Source of the DNA: Nocardia blacklockiae
Lineage (GTDB): Bacteria; Actinomycetota; Actinomycetes; Mycobacteriales; Mycobacteriaceae
NCBI RefSeq assembly: GCF_015477355.1
Contig: NZ_JADLRJ010000005.1
Coordinates: forward strand, 124,001 to 188,000
Direction of reading: 5' to 3'
Length of the DNA stretch: 64,000 nucleotides
Below the pieces are notes generated by a model. It had not been told where the DNA came from. It saw nothing but the letters and a program-made list of their open reading frames with translations, and made no database searches. A program made the position numbers and the translations under genes. Positions 34,241 through 43,905 of the stretch are shown one piece after another (positions within the stretch are counted from its first letter, which is position 1; every line of letters begins with the position of its first letter).

Positions 34241-34761
34241 GCGAGGCGACCGGCACCGCGTCCCTGGCCGGCCTCCGCGTGGGCGTCGGCTCCGACGTGC
34301 ACCCCATCGAAGCCGGCCGCCCCTGCTGGATGGCGGGCCTGCTGTTCGAGGGCGACAGCGGCTGCGCCGGCCACTCCGACGGCGACGTGGCCGCGCACGC
34401 GCTGTGCGACGCGCTGCTGTCGGCCGCCGGACTCGGCGACGTGGGCGCGGTGTTCGGCACCGGCCGTCCGGAGTGGGCGGGCGTGTCCGGAGCGGCCATG
34501 CTGACCGAGGTGCGCCGCTTGCTGGGGGTGTCCGGCTACGCGATCGTCAATGCCGCTGTGCAGGTGATCGGGAACCGGCCCAAGATCGGGCCGCGCCGCG
34601 CCGAGGCACAGCGGGTGCTCGGGGAATTGCTGGGTGCGCCGGTCTCGGTCTCGGGCACCACCACCGACGGCCTGGGACTCACCGGCCGCGGCGAGGGCGT
34701 GGCGGCGGTGGCGACCGCGCTGCTGCAGCGCTGTACCGGGGAGTGTCCGGGCTCGGACTGA
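34237..34761 (+). CDS. ispF: 2-C-methyl-D-erythritol 2,4-cyclodiphosphate synthase
   Basis: 174 residues. The zinc site VGSDVHPIE at 16-24 holds the Asp-x-His ligands, [11 protein letters not shown] at 46-56 supplies the next His, VFGTG and [14 protein letters not shown] follow, and [17 protein letters not shown] is the substrate-contacting end. It forms the cyclodiphosphate two steps after IspD. The first ten residues are an extension. The GTG overlaps the ispD stop (GTGA). Confidence 0.94.
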   Translation: MSEATGTASLAGLRVGVGSDVHPIEAGRPCWMAGLLFEGDSGCAGHSDGDVAAHALCDALLSAAGLGDVGAVFGTGRPEWAGVSGAAMLTEVRRLLGVSGYAIVNAAVQVIGNRPKIGPRRAEAQRVLGELLGAPVSVSGTTTDGLGLTGRGEGVAAVATALLQRCTGECPGSD

Positions 34762-34863
34762 GCCGGGGCCCCTACCCGCGAGTGCGCGCTGGATCCGTGC
34801 GCCCGTACCCTGCTATAAACCGCCCGTAATCTCGCTCTTTGCCCATAGCTAGGATGGCTGGTC

Positions 34864-36261
34864 GTGACTCTGCGCCTGTTCGACACCGAGACGCGGACCC
34901 TGCGTGATTTCACGCCGCTGGTCCCCGGTCGTGCCTCGGTGTACCTGTGTGGCGCCACCGTGCAGGGCGAACCCCACATCGGACACGTCCGCAGCGGAGT
35001 CGCGTTCGACGTGCTGCGCCGCTGGCTCGCCGCGGGCGGCTACGACGTGGCCTTCGTCCGCAACGTCACCGACATCGACGACAAGATCCTGAACAAGGCC
35101 GCCGCCGCGGGCCGCCCCTGGTGGGAATGGGCCACTACGCACGAGCGGGCGTTCGACCGCGCCTACGAGGCGCTCGGCGTGCTGCCGCCGTCGGTGGAGC
35201 CGCGGGCCACCGGGCACATCACCCAGATGATCGAGCTGATGCAGCGGCTGATCGACCGCGGGCACGCCTACGCCTCGAGCGGCAACGTGTATTTCGACGT
35301 CCGCAGCTACCCCGACTACGGCAAGCTGTCCGGGCACAAGCTCGACGACGTGCACCAGGGCGAGAGCGCCGGCGAGGGCAAGCGCGACCCGCGGGACTTC
35401 ACGCTGTGGAAAGCCGCCAAGCCCGGCGAGCCGACCTGGCCGTCGCCGTGGGGTCCCGGGCGGCCGGGCTGGCATCTGGAGTGCTCGGCGATGGCCGAGT
35501 TCTATCTCGGCGCCGAATTCGACATCCATTGCGGCGGAATGGATCTGGTCTTCCCGCACCACGAGAACGAGATCGCCCAGTCGCGCGCCGCCGGGGACGG
35601 GTTCGCCCGGTACTGGCTGCACAACGGCTGGGTGACGCTGGGCGGCGAGAAGATGTCGAAGTCGCTGGGCAACACGCTCTCGGTGCCGAACGTGCTCAAC
35701 CACGTGCGGGCCGTGGAGCTGCGGTTCTACCTGGGCAGCGCGCACTACAGCTCGATGCTGGAGTACTCCGACCAGGCGCTGCGCGACGCCGCGCAGACCT
35801 ATCAGCGGCTGGAGGCCTTCGTGCAGCGCACGGTCGAGCGGGCGGGCGAGATCCCGGTCGGCAAGTGGACCGACGCGTTCGCCGAGGCACTGGACGACAA
35901 TCTCGGAATTCCCAAGGCGCTGGCGGAGATTCACCGCGTCGTGCACGAGGGCAACAAGGCGCTGGAATCCGGCGCGACCGACACCGCGCGGGAACTGGCC
36001 GGGCAGGTGCGCGCCATGCTCGGCATTCTCGGGGTGGATCCGCTGGATCCGCACTGGGCCGCGCCGGCCGACTCCTCGGCCGCGCGCGACGCGCTGGACG
36101 TGCTGGTGCGCGCGGAGCTGGAGCGGCGCCAGCAGGCCCGCGCCAGCAAGGACTGGTCGAGCGCCGACGCGGTGCGCGACCGGCTGAACGCGGCGGGTGT
36201 CGAGGTCACCGACACACCGGAGGGCCCGGAGTGGTCCCTGACCGGTGGCGCGCGCCCATGA
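34864..36261 (+). CDS. cysS: Cysteinyl-tRNA synthetase
   Basis: 465 residues of a class I synthetase. The zinc Cys29 lies in [19 protein letters not shown], where PHIGH is the HIGH motif. The second zinc region is [15 protein letters not shown], with [23 protein letters not shown] occurs in [15 protein letters not shown]. The C-terminal helical anticodon part is complete. A TAGGAT box lies 8 nt before the GTG start, suggesting a leaderless message separate from carD-ispD-ispF. The order ispF-cysS-rlmB is the mycobacterial one (Rv3581c-Rv3579c). In that comparison this is the CysS1 protein-synthesis enzyme rather than MshC. Confidence 0.94.
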   Translation: MTLRLFDTETRTLRDFTPLVPGRASVYLCGATVQGEPHIGHVRSGVAFDVLRRWLAAGGYDVAFVRNVTDIDDKILNKAAAAGRPWWEWATTHERAFDRAYEALGVLPPSVEPRATGHITQMIELMQRLIDRGHAYASSGNVYFDVRSYPDYGKLSGHKLDDVHQGESAGEGKRDPRDFTLWKAAKPGEPTWPSPWGPGRPGWHLECSAMAEFYLGAEFDIHCGGMDLVFPHHENEIAQSRAAGDGFARYWLHNGWVTLGGEKMSKSLGNTLSVPNVLNHVRAVELRFYLGSAHYSSMLEYSDQALRDAAQTYQRLEAFVQRTVERAGEIPVGKWTDAFAEALDDNLGIPKALAEIHRVVHEGNKALESGATDTARELAGQVRAMLGILGVDPLDPHWAAPADSSAARDALDVLVRAELERRQQARASKDWSSADAVRDRLNAAGVEVTDTPEGPEWSLTGGARP

Positions 36262-36277
36262 AACGGAAGGCGAACTG

Positions 36278-37246
36278 ATGGCGGGCAATTCGCAGCGGCG
36301 GGGCGCAATCCGCAAGGGCGGCAGCAAGAAGGGCCAGACGGTCGGCTCCGGCGGGCAGCGCCGGCGCGGGCTGGAGGGCAAGGGCGCGACGCCGCCCGCG
36401 CACATGCGCAAGTACCACCCGGCGGCCAAGCGGGCGGCGGCCGCGGCCAAGGCCGCGCAGTCCAACGCGCGCTCGGCGGGCCGTCCCAGCACCCGCAAGG
36501 GTGACGACGGGCCCGAGCTGGTGCTCGGCCGCAACCCCGTGGTGGAGTGCCTGCGGGCCGGTGTGCCCGCGACCGCGCTGTACGTGGCGGTCGGCACCGA
36601 GAACGACGAGCGCCTCACCGAGGCGGTGAAAAACGCGGCGGAGGCCGGGATTTCGATCCTGGAGGTGTCGCGCACCGACCTGGACCGGATGAGCAGCAAC
36701 GGACTGCACCAGGGCCTGGCCCTGCAGGTGCCGCCGTACCGCTACGCGCACCCCGACGACCTGCTGGACGCGGCCCGCGGCACCGCCGAGCCCGCGCTGC
36801 TGGTGGCGCTGGACAACATCTCCGACCCGCGCAACCTGGGTGCGGTGATCCGCTCGGTGGCCGCGTTCGGCGGCCACGGTGTGGTGATCCCGCAGCGGCG
36901 CAGCGCCAGCGTCACCGCCGTCGCGTGGCGCACCAGCGCGGGTGCCGCGGCGCGCCTGCCCGTCGCCCGCGCCACCAATCTGACTCGCACACTGAAGGAT
37001 TACGCCAAGGCGGGCCTGCAGGTGGTCGGCCTCGACGCCGGCGGCGACACCACCCTGGACGAATTCGACGGCAGCGCACCGACAATCGTCGTAGTCGGCT
37101 CGGAAGGCAAAGGCCTCTCCCGCCTCGTCCGCGAAACCTGCGACAGCATCCTGAGCATCCCCATGGCCGGCCCCGTCGAATCCCTCAACGCCTCGGTAGC
37201 AGCGGGCGTAGTGCTCGCGGACATCGCCCGCCAGCGCAGGTCATAA
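36278..37246 (+). CDS. rlmB: 23S rRNA 2'-O-ribose methyltransferase (RlmB/TrmH family)
   Basis: 322 residues. A basic, Gly-rich N-terminal extension (about 70 residues) precedes the substrate-binding domain ([23 protein letters not shown]). The SPOUT methyltransferase domain has [42 protein letters not shown] and [19 protein letters not shown], which are motifs 1-3 forming the trefoil knot. It should methylate a guanosine ribose in 23S rRNA. The ATG at 36278 follows GGAAGG; the alternative at 36245 overlaps cysS more deeply. Here the cysS stop lies 16 nt upstream. Confidence 0.92.
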   Translation: MAGNSQRRGAIRKGGSKKGQTVGSGGQRRRGLEGKGATPPAHMRKYHPAAKRAAAAAKAAQSNARSAGRPSTRKGDDGPELVLGRNPVVECLRAGVPATALYVAVGTENDERLTEAVKNAAEAGISILEVSRTDLDRMSSNGLHQGLALQVPPYRYAHPDDLLDAARGTAEPALLVALDNISDPRNLGAVIRSVAAFGGHGVVIPQRRSASVTAVAWRTSAGAAARLPVARATNLTRTLKDYAKAGLQVVGLDAGGDTTLDEFDGSAPTIVVVGSEGKGLSRLVRETCDSILSIPMAGPVESLNASVAAGVVLADIARQRRS

Positions 37247-37346
37247 CTCACCGAATCCGCCGAGCCAACTCGCGACGCCGGAGGCGGCGCCCTCGACACA
37301 GCGCGTCGGGGAAGCTTTATACCCCGGCACACCCTAAACTTGACCG

Positions 37347-37649
37347 GTGGCTATGAACGAGCCCCCGTACTACTGGCACGAGCAGCAGCCGCCTACGCAG
37401 GCGGTGGAGCACCCGCAGGCGACCACGGTGCTGTTGCTCGGGGCGTTGAGTGTGTTCTGTTGCGGCGCACTGGGTCCGGTGGCGTGGGTGATGGGTAAGC
37501 GCGCCCTCGACCAGATCGAGGCGTCGCAGGGCGGCTTCGGTGGTCGCACGCAGGTGCTCGTGGGTTACGTTCTCGGCGTCGTCGGCACCATCCTCATGGT
37601 GCTGGTCGGCATCCTGTTCTTCCTGGTGCTGCTCGGCGGGAACGCCTGA
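37347..37649 (+). CDS. Small DUF4190-like membrane protein
   Basis: 100 residues. A polar N-terminus (PPYYWHEQQPP) is followed by two membrane spans at about 28-48 and 73-98 with the linker MGKRALDQIEASQGGFGGRTQ between them. That linker is characteristic of DUF4190 proteins. The function is unknown. TAAACT lies 6 nt before the GTG at 37347, so that GTG is probably the first base of the message; the ATG two codons on would be the alternative start. The gene stands alone, convergent with an enoyl-CoA hydratase gene. Confidence 0.8.
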   Translation: MAMNEPPYYWHEQQPPTQAVEHPQATTVLLLGALSVFCCGALGPVAWVMGKRALDQIEASQGGFGGRTQVLVGYVLGVVGTILMVLVGILFFLVLLGGNA

Positions 37650-37671
37650 GTAGCAAGCGTTTCCGCGCGGT

Positions 37672-38481
37672 TCAGTCCAGTCCGGCGCGGCCGGGTTCGA
37701 TCGGCACGCCCCACGCGGGCCATTCGGCGCTGACGCTGCCGGTCCACTTCGGCTGCCGCCGGTCGTGCAGGGCGGCCATGCCCTCGCCGCCGTCGACGCT
37801 CTGCGCCACATAGGTATTCAGCTCGGATTCGAGTTTGCCGACGGCCTCCGCGCTCATGCCGAGGCTTTCCCACAGCAACCGCTTGGACAGCGCGACCGGG
37901 AGCGGGGCCGCGCCGCCGGCGATGTCGTGGGCGACGGCGAGCGCGGTCGGCAGCACCTCGCCGGCCGGCAGGCAGGTATTGGCCAGGCCCATGGCCTTGG
38001 CCTCGTCGCCGTCGAAGGTGCGGCCGGTGAGCATGATGTCGGCGGCGTTGGCCATGCCGACCAGCCGCGGCAGCGTCCAGTGCGCGTAACCGTCGGCGAC
38101 GACGGCGCGCCGCACCTGGTTGAGCCCGTACACCGCGTCGCGGGCCATGTACCGCAGGTCGCACTGCAGGGCGAGCGCCAGCCCGATCCCGACGGCGTGC
38201 CCGTTCACGGCCGCGATGACCGGCTTGCGCACCTGCCACGGCGCCGGGTCGATGGTGCCGGTGACGTCGCCGACGCGGCTGGACAGGTCGGCGCCCGCGC
38301 AGAAGGCGGGCGGGGTGCCGGTGATGACCACGGCGCGGATGGCGTCCTCGGTGTCGCAGCGCCGTAGCGCCGTGCCGAGTTCGGCGGCCATCGTCGGCGT
38401 GAAGGCGTTCTGCTGGGCGGGGCGGTGGAGCGTGAGCACGGCGATTCCGGCCGAGACATCGACGTGCAGTTCCGAACTCAT
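37672..38481 (-). CDS. Enoyl-CoA hydratase/isomerase family protein
   Basis: 269 residues of the crotonase fold: VLTLHRPAQQNAFTPTMAAEL, FCAGADLSSR in the first oxyanion-hole region, PVIAAVNGHAVGIGLALALQCDLRYM in the second, and GYAHWTLPRLVG where catalytic acids usually lie. The family-typical Glu in that last segment is not evident, so isomerase or another crotonase activity is possible. A TAGGAT box 8 nt upstream of the ATG at 38481 suggests a leaderless message. It has no operon partner: 155 nt separate it from the acyl-CoA dehydrogenase upstream on the same strand. Confidence 0.85.
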   Translation of the reverse strand: MSSELHVDVSAGIAVLTLHRPAQQNAFTPTMAAELGTALRRCDTEDAIRAVVITGTPPAFCAGADLSSRVGDVTGTIDPAPWQVRKPVIAAVNGHAVGIGLALALQCDLRYMARDAVYGLNQVRRAVVADGYAHWTLPRLVGMANAADIMLTGRTFDGDEAKAMGLANTCLPAGEVLPTALAVAHDIAGGAAPLPVALSKRLLWESLGMSAEAVGKLESELNTYVAQSVDGGEGMAALHDRRQPKWTGSVSAEWPAWGVPIEPGRAGLD

Positions 38482-38636
38482 GCGAGAAGATCCTAGTTCT
38501 GTCGCCGCCGCGCCACGCCCGCCTCGAGCAGCGGAACCCCGGCACAGCGGCAACGGGTGTGTTGCCGCAGACCACCAGACCACAGCCCCCCGCACAAGTG
38601 CAACCCGCCCCCGGCAAATCCCCTAGGGGGTACCCG

Positions 38637-39806
38637 TCACCGCAACACCTGGCGGCCGATGGCCCACTTGTGGACTTCGGTGGGCCCGTCGTAGAGCCGG
38701 AAGGCCCGCATGTCCCGGAAGATCATCTCGACCACGGTCTCGTCGCTGATGCCGATGCCGCCGAGGACCTGCACACAGCGGTCGGCGACCTTGAACAGTT
38801 CCTCGGAGACGTAGGACTTGGCGATCGAGCTCTCGTGGCGCGCCTTGTGACCCTGGTCCATCAGCCAGCAGGCGTGCCAGATGGTGAGCCGGCACTGGTG
38901 CAGCGCGATCTCGTTGTCCGCCAGCATGAACGACACGCCTTCGTGTTCGCCGATCGGGCGGCCGAAGGCGGTGCGGGTCCTGGCGTGCTCGACCGCGATG
39001 CTCTGGGCGCGTTCGCCGGCGCCGAGCCAGCGCATGCAGTGCGTGAGCCGGGCCGGGGCGAGGCGCAGCTGGGCGTAGCGCAGCGCCTGGCCGGTCTCGC
39101 CGAGCACGGATTCCTTGGGCAGCACCAGGTTCTCGAAGCGGACCACGCCGTGGCCGCCGACGTAGTTGCGGTCCATGGTGTTCATGGTGCGTTCGATGAC
39201 GATGCCGGGGGTGTCGCCCTCGGCGAGGAACAGCGTGGGGCCCTCGGGCAGGTGGTCATTGGCCGCCAGCCGCGCCATGATGATCCACGTCTTGGCGCCG
39301 TCGGCACCGGTGATCAGCCATTTGCGGCCGTTGACGGTGAAGTTCTCGCCGTCGAAGGTGGCGGTGGTGGCGAGCTGGTTGGGGTCGGATCCGGCGCCGT
39401 CCGGCTCGGTCATGGCGAAGACCGAACGCTGGTGGCCGTTGATCACCGGCATCAGGTAGCGGTCGATCTGCTCGGGGTTCGCGACCTTGGACAGCAGGAA
39501 CATGTTGCCCTCGTCGGGGGCGGCGCAGTTCATCGCGACCGGGCCGAGGGTGGACCAGCCCGCGGCCTCGTAGATCACGGCCTGCTCGAGGTGCGTCAGC
39601 CCGCGGCCGCCCAGTTCGAGCGGCGCCTGCACGGTCAGCAGCTTCTCGGCCCGCGCCAGCTCGACCAGTTCCTGCCGCAGTTCGTCGTCGGGCCCGTGCG
39701 CGGTCAGCCGGGGGTCGCGCTCGTAGGAGACGATCTTGTCGATGACGAACTGGCGCGTCCGGTCGCGTTCGGCGGCCAGGTCGGCGGGAATCGAGAAGTC
39801 GATCAT
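38637..39806 (-). CDS. Acyl-CoA dehydrogenase
   Basis: 389 residues, full length for the family. TEPDGAGSDPNQLATTA and FTVNGRKWLITGADGAKTW are the FAD/substrate loops, RTAFGRPIGEHEG lies in the C-terminal helical domain, and QVLGGIGISDETVVEMIFRDMR with LYDGPTEVHKWAIGRQVL near the end is the FAD-binding tail. It resembles bacterial FadE2-type enzymes. The start chosen (MIDFSIPADL) removes a basic 16-residue extension. The substrate cannot be told; no KstR-type box was found upstream. Confidence 0.87.
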   Translation of the reverse strand: MIDFSIPADLAAERDRTRQFVIDKIVSYERDPRLTAHGPDDELRQELVELARAEKLLTVQAPLELGGRGLTHLEQAVIYEAAGWSTLGPVAMNCAAPDEGNMFLLSKVANPEQIDRYLMPVINGHQRSVFAMTEPDGAGSDPNQLATTATFDGENFTVNGRKWLITGADGAKTWIIMARLAANDHLPEGPTLFLAEGDTPGIVIERTMNTMDRNYVGGHGVVRFENLVLPKESVLGETGQALRYAQLRLAPARLTHCMRWLGAGERAQSIAVEHARTRTAFGRPIGEHEGVSFMLADNEIALHQCRLTIWHACWLMDQGHKARHESSIAKSYVSEELFKVADRCVQVLGGIGISDETVVEMIFRDMRAFRLYDGPTEVHKWAIGRQVLR

Positions 39807-39914
39807 CGTGGCGGTCACCTTCGTTCGGGGGCGTGCGACGAGCATACGACGCACCGCGCCACGGACTGAAGGCGGCTGCCATCAAACTGTCTCCGGCAGC
39901 GTCCGCGCAGCTGA

Positions 39915-40664
39915 TCAGGGTCTTGCGAGCAGATCGCGCAGGAAACGCTCGACCTCGGCGCGGTAGCGGCCGGGCTGGTCGTCGTGCACGAGGTGGCCCG
40001 CGTCCGGGATCAGCACGCGCCGCGCGCACGGGTGGACGGCCGCCATCTCCGCCATCTGGCCGGGCGGGGTGATGGTGTGCTCGCCCTCGAGCAGCAGGGC
40101 GGGCACGCGCACCGCCCGCCACTGGTCCCAGAAGTCGCGGCCACCCCACTCCTCGGAGATGTCGCGGAAGGTGCGCACCGCGCCGTGCAGGCGATAGCCG
40201 TCGGGGCCGCGCTCGAACGAGTCGAGGAAGTATCGGCCGGCCACCGGGCCGAAGTAGTTCAGGACGGCGTCGTCGTCCGGGAACGGCTGCGGCCACGCCT
40301 CGATCATCGCCGCCCAGTCGCGCGCGGTGCGGCCGCGGAAGTCGGGGGCGATGTCCTCGACGACCAGTCCCCGCACGCGCTCGGGATGCGCGGCCGCGAA
40401 CACCCAGCCGTGCAGTCCGCCCATGGAGTGGCCGATCACCACCATCGGCTCGGTGATCGCGCGCGTAGCCGCCGCGAGGTCGGCCACGAAAGCCTCGGTG
40501 GTGAGTTCCGCCGGGGAGGGACGGCCGTGCCCGGCGGCGTCGAAGGTGTGGACGTGCCCGAACTCGCGCAGCCAGGGCACGTGGCGGCGCCAGGTGCGGG
40601 CGCTGCCCATCAGGCCGTGCAGCAGCAGAATCGGCACGCCCGTGCCGCCCTCGTCGTACAGCAT
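39915..40664 (-). CDS. Alpha/beta hydrolase, Rv3591c type
   Basis: 249 residues: ILLLHGLMGSARTWRRH with the oxyanion HG, nucleophile Ser80 in IGHSMGG at 78-84, the acidic residue in LLLEGEHTITPPG, and His224 in DAGHLVHDDQPGRY. The function is unknown. In M. tuberculosis the homologue is divergent from mhuD, as here. A TATCGT box lies 7 nt before the ATG, facing the TAGCCT box of mhuD, so two leaderless promoters appear back to back in a 42-nt spacer. Confidence 0.85.
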   Translation of the reverse strand: MLYDEGGTGVPILLLHGLMGSARTWRRHVPWLREFGHVHTFDAAGHGRPSPAELTTEAFVADLAAATRAITEPMVVIGHSMGGLHGWVFAAAHPERVRGLVVEDIAPDFRGRTARDWAAMIEAWPQPFPDDDAVLNYFGPVAGRYFLDSFERGPDGYRLHGAVRTFRDISEEWGGRDFWDQWRAVRVPALLLEGEHTITPPGQMAEMAAVHPCARRVLIPDAGHLVHDDQPGRYRAEVERFLRDLLARP

Positions 40665-40706
40665 CGCCCCGACGATACTTCCGCCCCGGCCGCTAGCCTG
40701 GTGCGC

Positions 40707-41027
40707 ATGGCTGTTGTGAAGATCAATGCGATCGAGGTGCCCGAGGGCGCGGGACCCGAACTCGAGAAGCGGTTCGCCCACCGCGCGCACGCCGTGGACG
40801 GCGCGCCCGGCTTCCTGGGCTTCCAGTTGCTGCGCCCGGTGGCCGGCGACAACCGGTATTTCGTTGTGACGCAGTGGGATTCCGAGGACTCGTTCGCCGC
40901 GTGGCGGGACGGCCCGGCCAAGGAGGCGCACGCCGGCGACCCGTCGCGCAAGCCGGTGTCGACCGGGGCGTCGCTGCTGGAGTTCGAGGTCGTGATCGAC
41001 GTGCCCGCCAAGGGCGCGGGCGAGTAG
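40707..41027 (+). CDS. mhuD: Heme-degrading monooxygenase MhuD
   Basis: 106 residues of an antibiotic-biosynthesis-monooxygenase fold. The sequence tracks mycobacterial MhuD (Rv3592) closely, and the three residues needed there are at the same numbers: Asn7 and Trp66 near the substrate and His75 as heme ligand. The dimeric enzyme opens the heme ring and releases iron without carbon monoxide, giving mycobilins in mycobacteria. A TAGCCT box lies 7 nt before the ATG at 40707, so translation probably starts at the first base of the message. No IdeR-like box was recognised. Confidence 0.93.
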   Translation: MAVVKINAIEVPEGAGPELEKRFAHRAHAVDGAPGFLGFQLLRPVAGDNRYFVVTQWDSEDSFAAWRDGPAKEAHAGDPSRKPVSTGASLLEFEVVIDVPAKGAGE

Positions 41028-41053
41028 CACCCGGCGCGCGTCGATCCGGCCGT

Positions 41054-43789
41054 TCACTCCGGCCGGACGGCGACGTCGAATTCCCGGACACCCGCCTCGG
41101 CGGCCGTGTCCATCCCGGACAGGCGAAGGCGCACGTAGCGCGCGTACGACGGCGTGGTCAGGGTGCCGTCGGCCGCGCGCGACACCGTGGTCCAGGTGCG
41201 GTTGTCCCGGGAGACGGCGATGTCGTGAGCGGCCGGCGGCGGGCCGGTCCACGCGGCGGCGGCCGCGGTCACCGCGCTCACCTGCCCCAGGTCCACGGTC
41301 AGATCCGCGTGATCGGTGGCGGGCAGCCAGCTGGTCGCCGTGTCGCCGTCGACCGCGGCCTCGGCGTAGGCGCCGGGCTGCTCGCTGGTGGCGAAGGCCG
41401 GGTGGCACCGGGCGTCGTCGGCGGTGGCCGCCAGATCGGGTCGGCGAGTGGGCAACACCAGGTCCTCACCCGAAACCGCTTGGCGCACACCGCTTTCGGA
41501 TTCCACCGGTAGCGGAGCGCCGGACTTCAGCGTGACGGTGCTGTGCTCGGGTCCGATCGCGACGTCGAAAACCCTGCCCTGCCAGTGCACTCCGCGTACC
41601 ACCACACCGTCGGCCAGTTGCGGCGGCAGCAGCGGAGCCAGCCGCACGCGATCCGCGCGCAGTCGCAGGCCCGCCAGTCCGTTGGTGAACTCCTGCACGA
41701 ATCCGCCTGCGAGAGTGACGAAGTCGAATGCGGGCGCACCCGCCAGCGGGTCGGTGGCACCGGCCTTGCTGCCGCGCGCCTCGGCGAATCGGCCGAACGG
41801 CTCGCGCGCGAAGGGCCGCGCCGACCGGTCCAGGTAGGTGCCCACGGCGCAACCCGGTTCGCCGGTCGCGGCGGCATCGATCTGATGGACCGAGTCGGTC
41901 ATGGCGGGCCCGTCCGGGTCGGTGCGCTCGGCGTAGTAGTCGAGCGTGCGCGCGGCCACCTCCGGCGGCATCGGCCACTCCAGCGGGTACTGCAACAGCA
42001 CGGTGTCGGCCTGTTTGAGCCGCGCGCCGCGGTAGCCGTCGAACTGCAGGAAGATGTTCTCGCGGTGGTCGAACGGCATGCGCAGGTGATCGGCGACGGC
42101 GGCCCAGACGGGTGGGACGGGCGCGCCGACTAGGCCCGCCGCCGTGATCGCGTTCCGTAGCGTGACGGCGGCGACGCCGTTGGTGTAGACGCCGTCGTCG
42201 ACGCCGTTGCTGTACTCGTCCGGACCCGCCACGTCGCGTATCGAATAGCTGCCGTCGGGGTTGGCGGCGGCCCGCCCGGCCCAGAACTCGGCCAGGTCCG
42301 ACATGATCGGCCAGATGCGTTCCCGCAGGTAGCGGTCGTCCTTGGTGGCCAGGTAGTACTGCCAGGCGGCGAGTGCGACATCGCCCTGGAGATGGACCTG
42401 GGTCAGGCAGTGCGGCGGCGCCCAGCTGTGGCATTCGCTCCACAGATCGCCGGTGCCCGCGCTGGTCCAGGAGTAGAAGGCGCCGGGATAGCCGAGCCGC
42501 CGCGCGTTCTCCCGGGCGGCGGGCAGGGTCTTGTACCGGTACTCGACCACCGCGCGCGCCAACTCCGGATGTAGTTGCAGCAGACCGGGATACATCCAGA
42601 TGTCGGCGTCCCAGAAGATCAGGCCGCCGTAGTTGTCACTGCTCAGGCCGGTCGGCGAAATACTGTTGTCCTGCTGTGGATTCGTCGCGGAGTAGAGCGA
42701 ATAGAGCGCGCCCCGGACCCACTTCTGCACCTCCGGGCGACCGGGCACCTCGATGTCGGACTCCCACAGCCCGCGCCATGCCTCGGCTTGCGCCGCAAGC
42801 GTTTCCGGCCAGCCGCGCGCCGCCGCACGCTGCGCCGACGCCGTCGCGGACCGGGCGGGGTCGGCGGCGGTGAGCGTCGTGTCGACGCCGACGAACTTGG
42901 TGATCTCGTACGACTTGCCGGACTCCACAGCCACATTCGCCTGCCGCGCGGCGGCCTGTGCGCGCACCGGTGCGCCGCCCGCGTCGAGCACGGAGACCAC
43001 ATCGCCGACCACATCGGTTGCGGCGGTGTGGAATTCGGCCGCCAAGCTGTCGTCGCGCACGGTCGTGGTGGTGCGGTCGAGACGCCGCGCGCCCGCGAAG
43101 TCGATCGCGTCGGTGACCGTCGCCTGCCCGCTCCAGTGCGGCGTGAGGCCGAGCCGGACCGCCGCGGCGTGCTGATCGCCGCGGTCGGCGAGGACGTCGA
43201 AGACGAGGTCGGTGGCGCGGCCGGCGCGCGTCGTCCAGGTCAGCTCGGTCCGCACCAGACCGCAGCGCAGGTACTGGGTCTGCCGGAAATTCGACACCTG
43301 CGCCGGCGGAGTGGCCGGGGAGAAGGTCTCGTCGCCGACCCCGACGAGCAGCGTCGACCAATTCGGCAGTGCCGCGGCCACTGTCAGCCCCTTCGCCACG
43401 GCGGGATCGCGGCCGTACAGTCCGGCCAGGAACGCGCCGTCGAAGCGCGGCGTGTACATCGGGTAGCCCGTGAGCTCGCCGGTCTCCGCGTAACCCGTGC
43501 CCGCGGGCGGGATTCGCAGACCGAGGTAACCGTTGCCGACGAACGGATGCGCCTCGTAGCCCGCGGTGAACGACCGCGCCGACGGGGCCCACTCCGGCCG
43601 CGCCGACACGCTGTCGCCGGGACAGGGATGATCCGCCGACGCACCGGGCGCAGCCCGCACCGCGACCACGATCGCGGCGACCACCAGCACGGCGACGAAC
43701 GCCGCGACGAGACCGATCAGCAGTCGAGGGCGGTGGCCCGATGCCGGTCGCACAGTTGACGGCACATAACTCAGGGTGTCACAGTTCAT
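41054..43789 (-). CDS. Membrane-anchored or secreted GH65 glycosidase with F5/8-type C-terminal domain
   Basis: 911 residues. A short cytoplasmic piece, one hydrophobic span at about 23-48 (uncleaved anchor or signal), and a large GH65 catalytic region follow: the N-terminal super-sandwich (FVGNGYLGLRIPPAGTGYAET), the alpha/alpha barrel with GLIFWDADIWMYPGLLQLHP, and the general acid in VAGPDEYSNGVDDGVYTN. The last 125 or so residues form a discoidin/F5-8 C-like sugar-binding domain (AVDGDTATSWLPATDHADL, ARYVRLRLSG). The closest described shape is acid trehalase/kojibiose-type enzymes that act outside the cell. Its start lies just across from a riboswitch on the other strand. Confidence 0.87.
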   Translation of the reverse strand: MNCDTLSYVPSTVRPASGHRPRLLIGLVAAFVAVLVVAAIVVAVRAAPGASADHPCPGDSVSARPEWAPSARSFTAGYEAHPFVGNGYLGLRIPPAGTGYAETGELTGYPMYTPRFDGAFLAGLYGRDPAVAKGLTVAAALPNWSTLLVGVGDETFSPATPPAQVSNFRQTQYLRCGLVRTELTWTTRAGRATDLVFDVLADRGDQHAAAVRLGLTPHWSGQATVTDAIDFAGARRLDRTTTTVRDDSLAAEFHTAATDVVGDVVSVLDAGGAPVRAQAAARQANVAVESGKSYEITKFVGVDTTLTAADPARSATASAQRAAARGWPETLAAQAEAWRGLWESDIEVPGRPEVQKWVRGALYSLYSATNPQQDNSISPTGLSSDNYGGLIFWDADIWMYPGLLQLHPELARAVVEYRYKTLPAARENARRLGYPGAFYSWTSAGTGDLWSECHSWAPPHCLTQVHLQGDVALAAWQYYLATKDDRYLRERIWPIMSDLAEFWAGRAAANPDGSYSIRDVAGPDEYSNGVDDGVYTNGVAAVTLRNAITAAGLVGAPVPPVWAAVADHLRMPFDHRENIFLQFDGYRGARLKQADTVLLQYPLEWPMPPEVAARTLDYYAERTDPDGPAMTDSVHQIDAAATGEPGCAVGTYLDRSARPFAREPFGRFAEARGSKAGATDPLAGAPAFDFVTLAGGFVQEFTNGLAGLRLRADRVRLAPLLPPQLADGVVVRGVHWQGRVFDVAIGPEHSTVTLKSGAPLPVESESGVRQAVSGEDLVLPTRRPDLAATADDARCHPAFATSEQPGAYAEAAVDGDTATSWLPATDHADLTVDLGQVSAVTAAAAAWTGPPPAAHDIAVSRDNRTWTTVSRAADGTLTTPSYARYVRLRLSGMDTAAEAGVREFDVAVRPE

Positions 43790-43799
43790 GTGACAAGAG

Positions 43800-43905
43800 C
43801 GACGATGACGCGGTAACCCGGTGCGAATCCGGGGCGGTCGCGCCACTGTGATCCGGCCTCGGCCGGAGAGCCAGACACCCGCATCGCCGAGCTCGACCCG
43901 CTCGC
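43800..43905 (+). ncRNA. Cobalamin riboswitch
   Basis: Conserved cobalamin riboswitch pieces occur in order on the plus strand: CCGGTGCGAATCCGG (43818-43832), GGCGGTCGCGCCACTGTGA (43833-43851) and the B12-box-like AGCCAGACACC (43869-43879). A further hairpin, CCCGCTCGCGGG (about 43897-43908), lies before the GAAGGAGG ribosome binding site (43924-43931) of cbtB. Adenosylcobalamin binding should shut off the cobalt-transport genes downstream. The outer boundaries are approximate. Confidence 0.92.

Noticed and set aside
34849-36699. 616-codon open frame opposite cysS
   Set aside because: Shadow frame of cysS, which has HIGH and KMSKS motifs in the plus strand.
37672-39914. KstR-type boxes upstream of the enoyl-CoA hydratase and acyl-CoA dehydrogenase genes
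   Set aside because: Searched by eye for the AAC-N2-GTT core in these spacers; none found, so these genes were not assigned to the sterol regulon.
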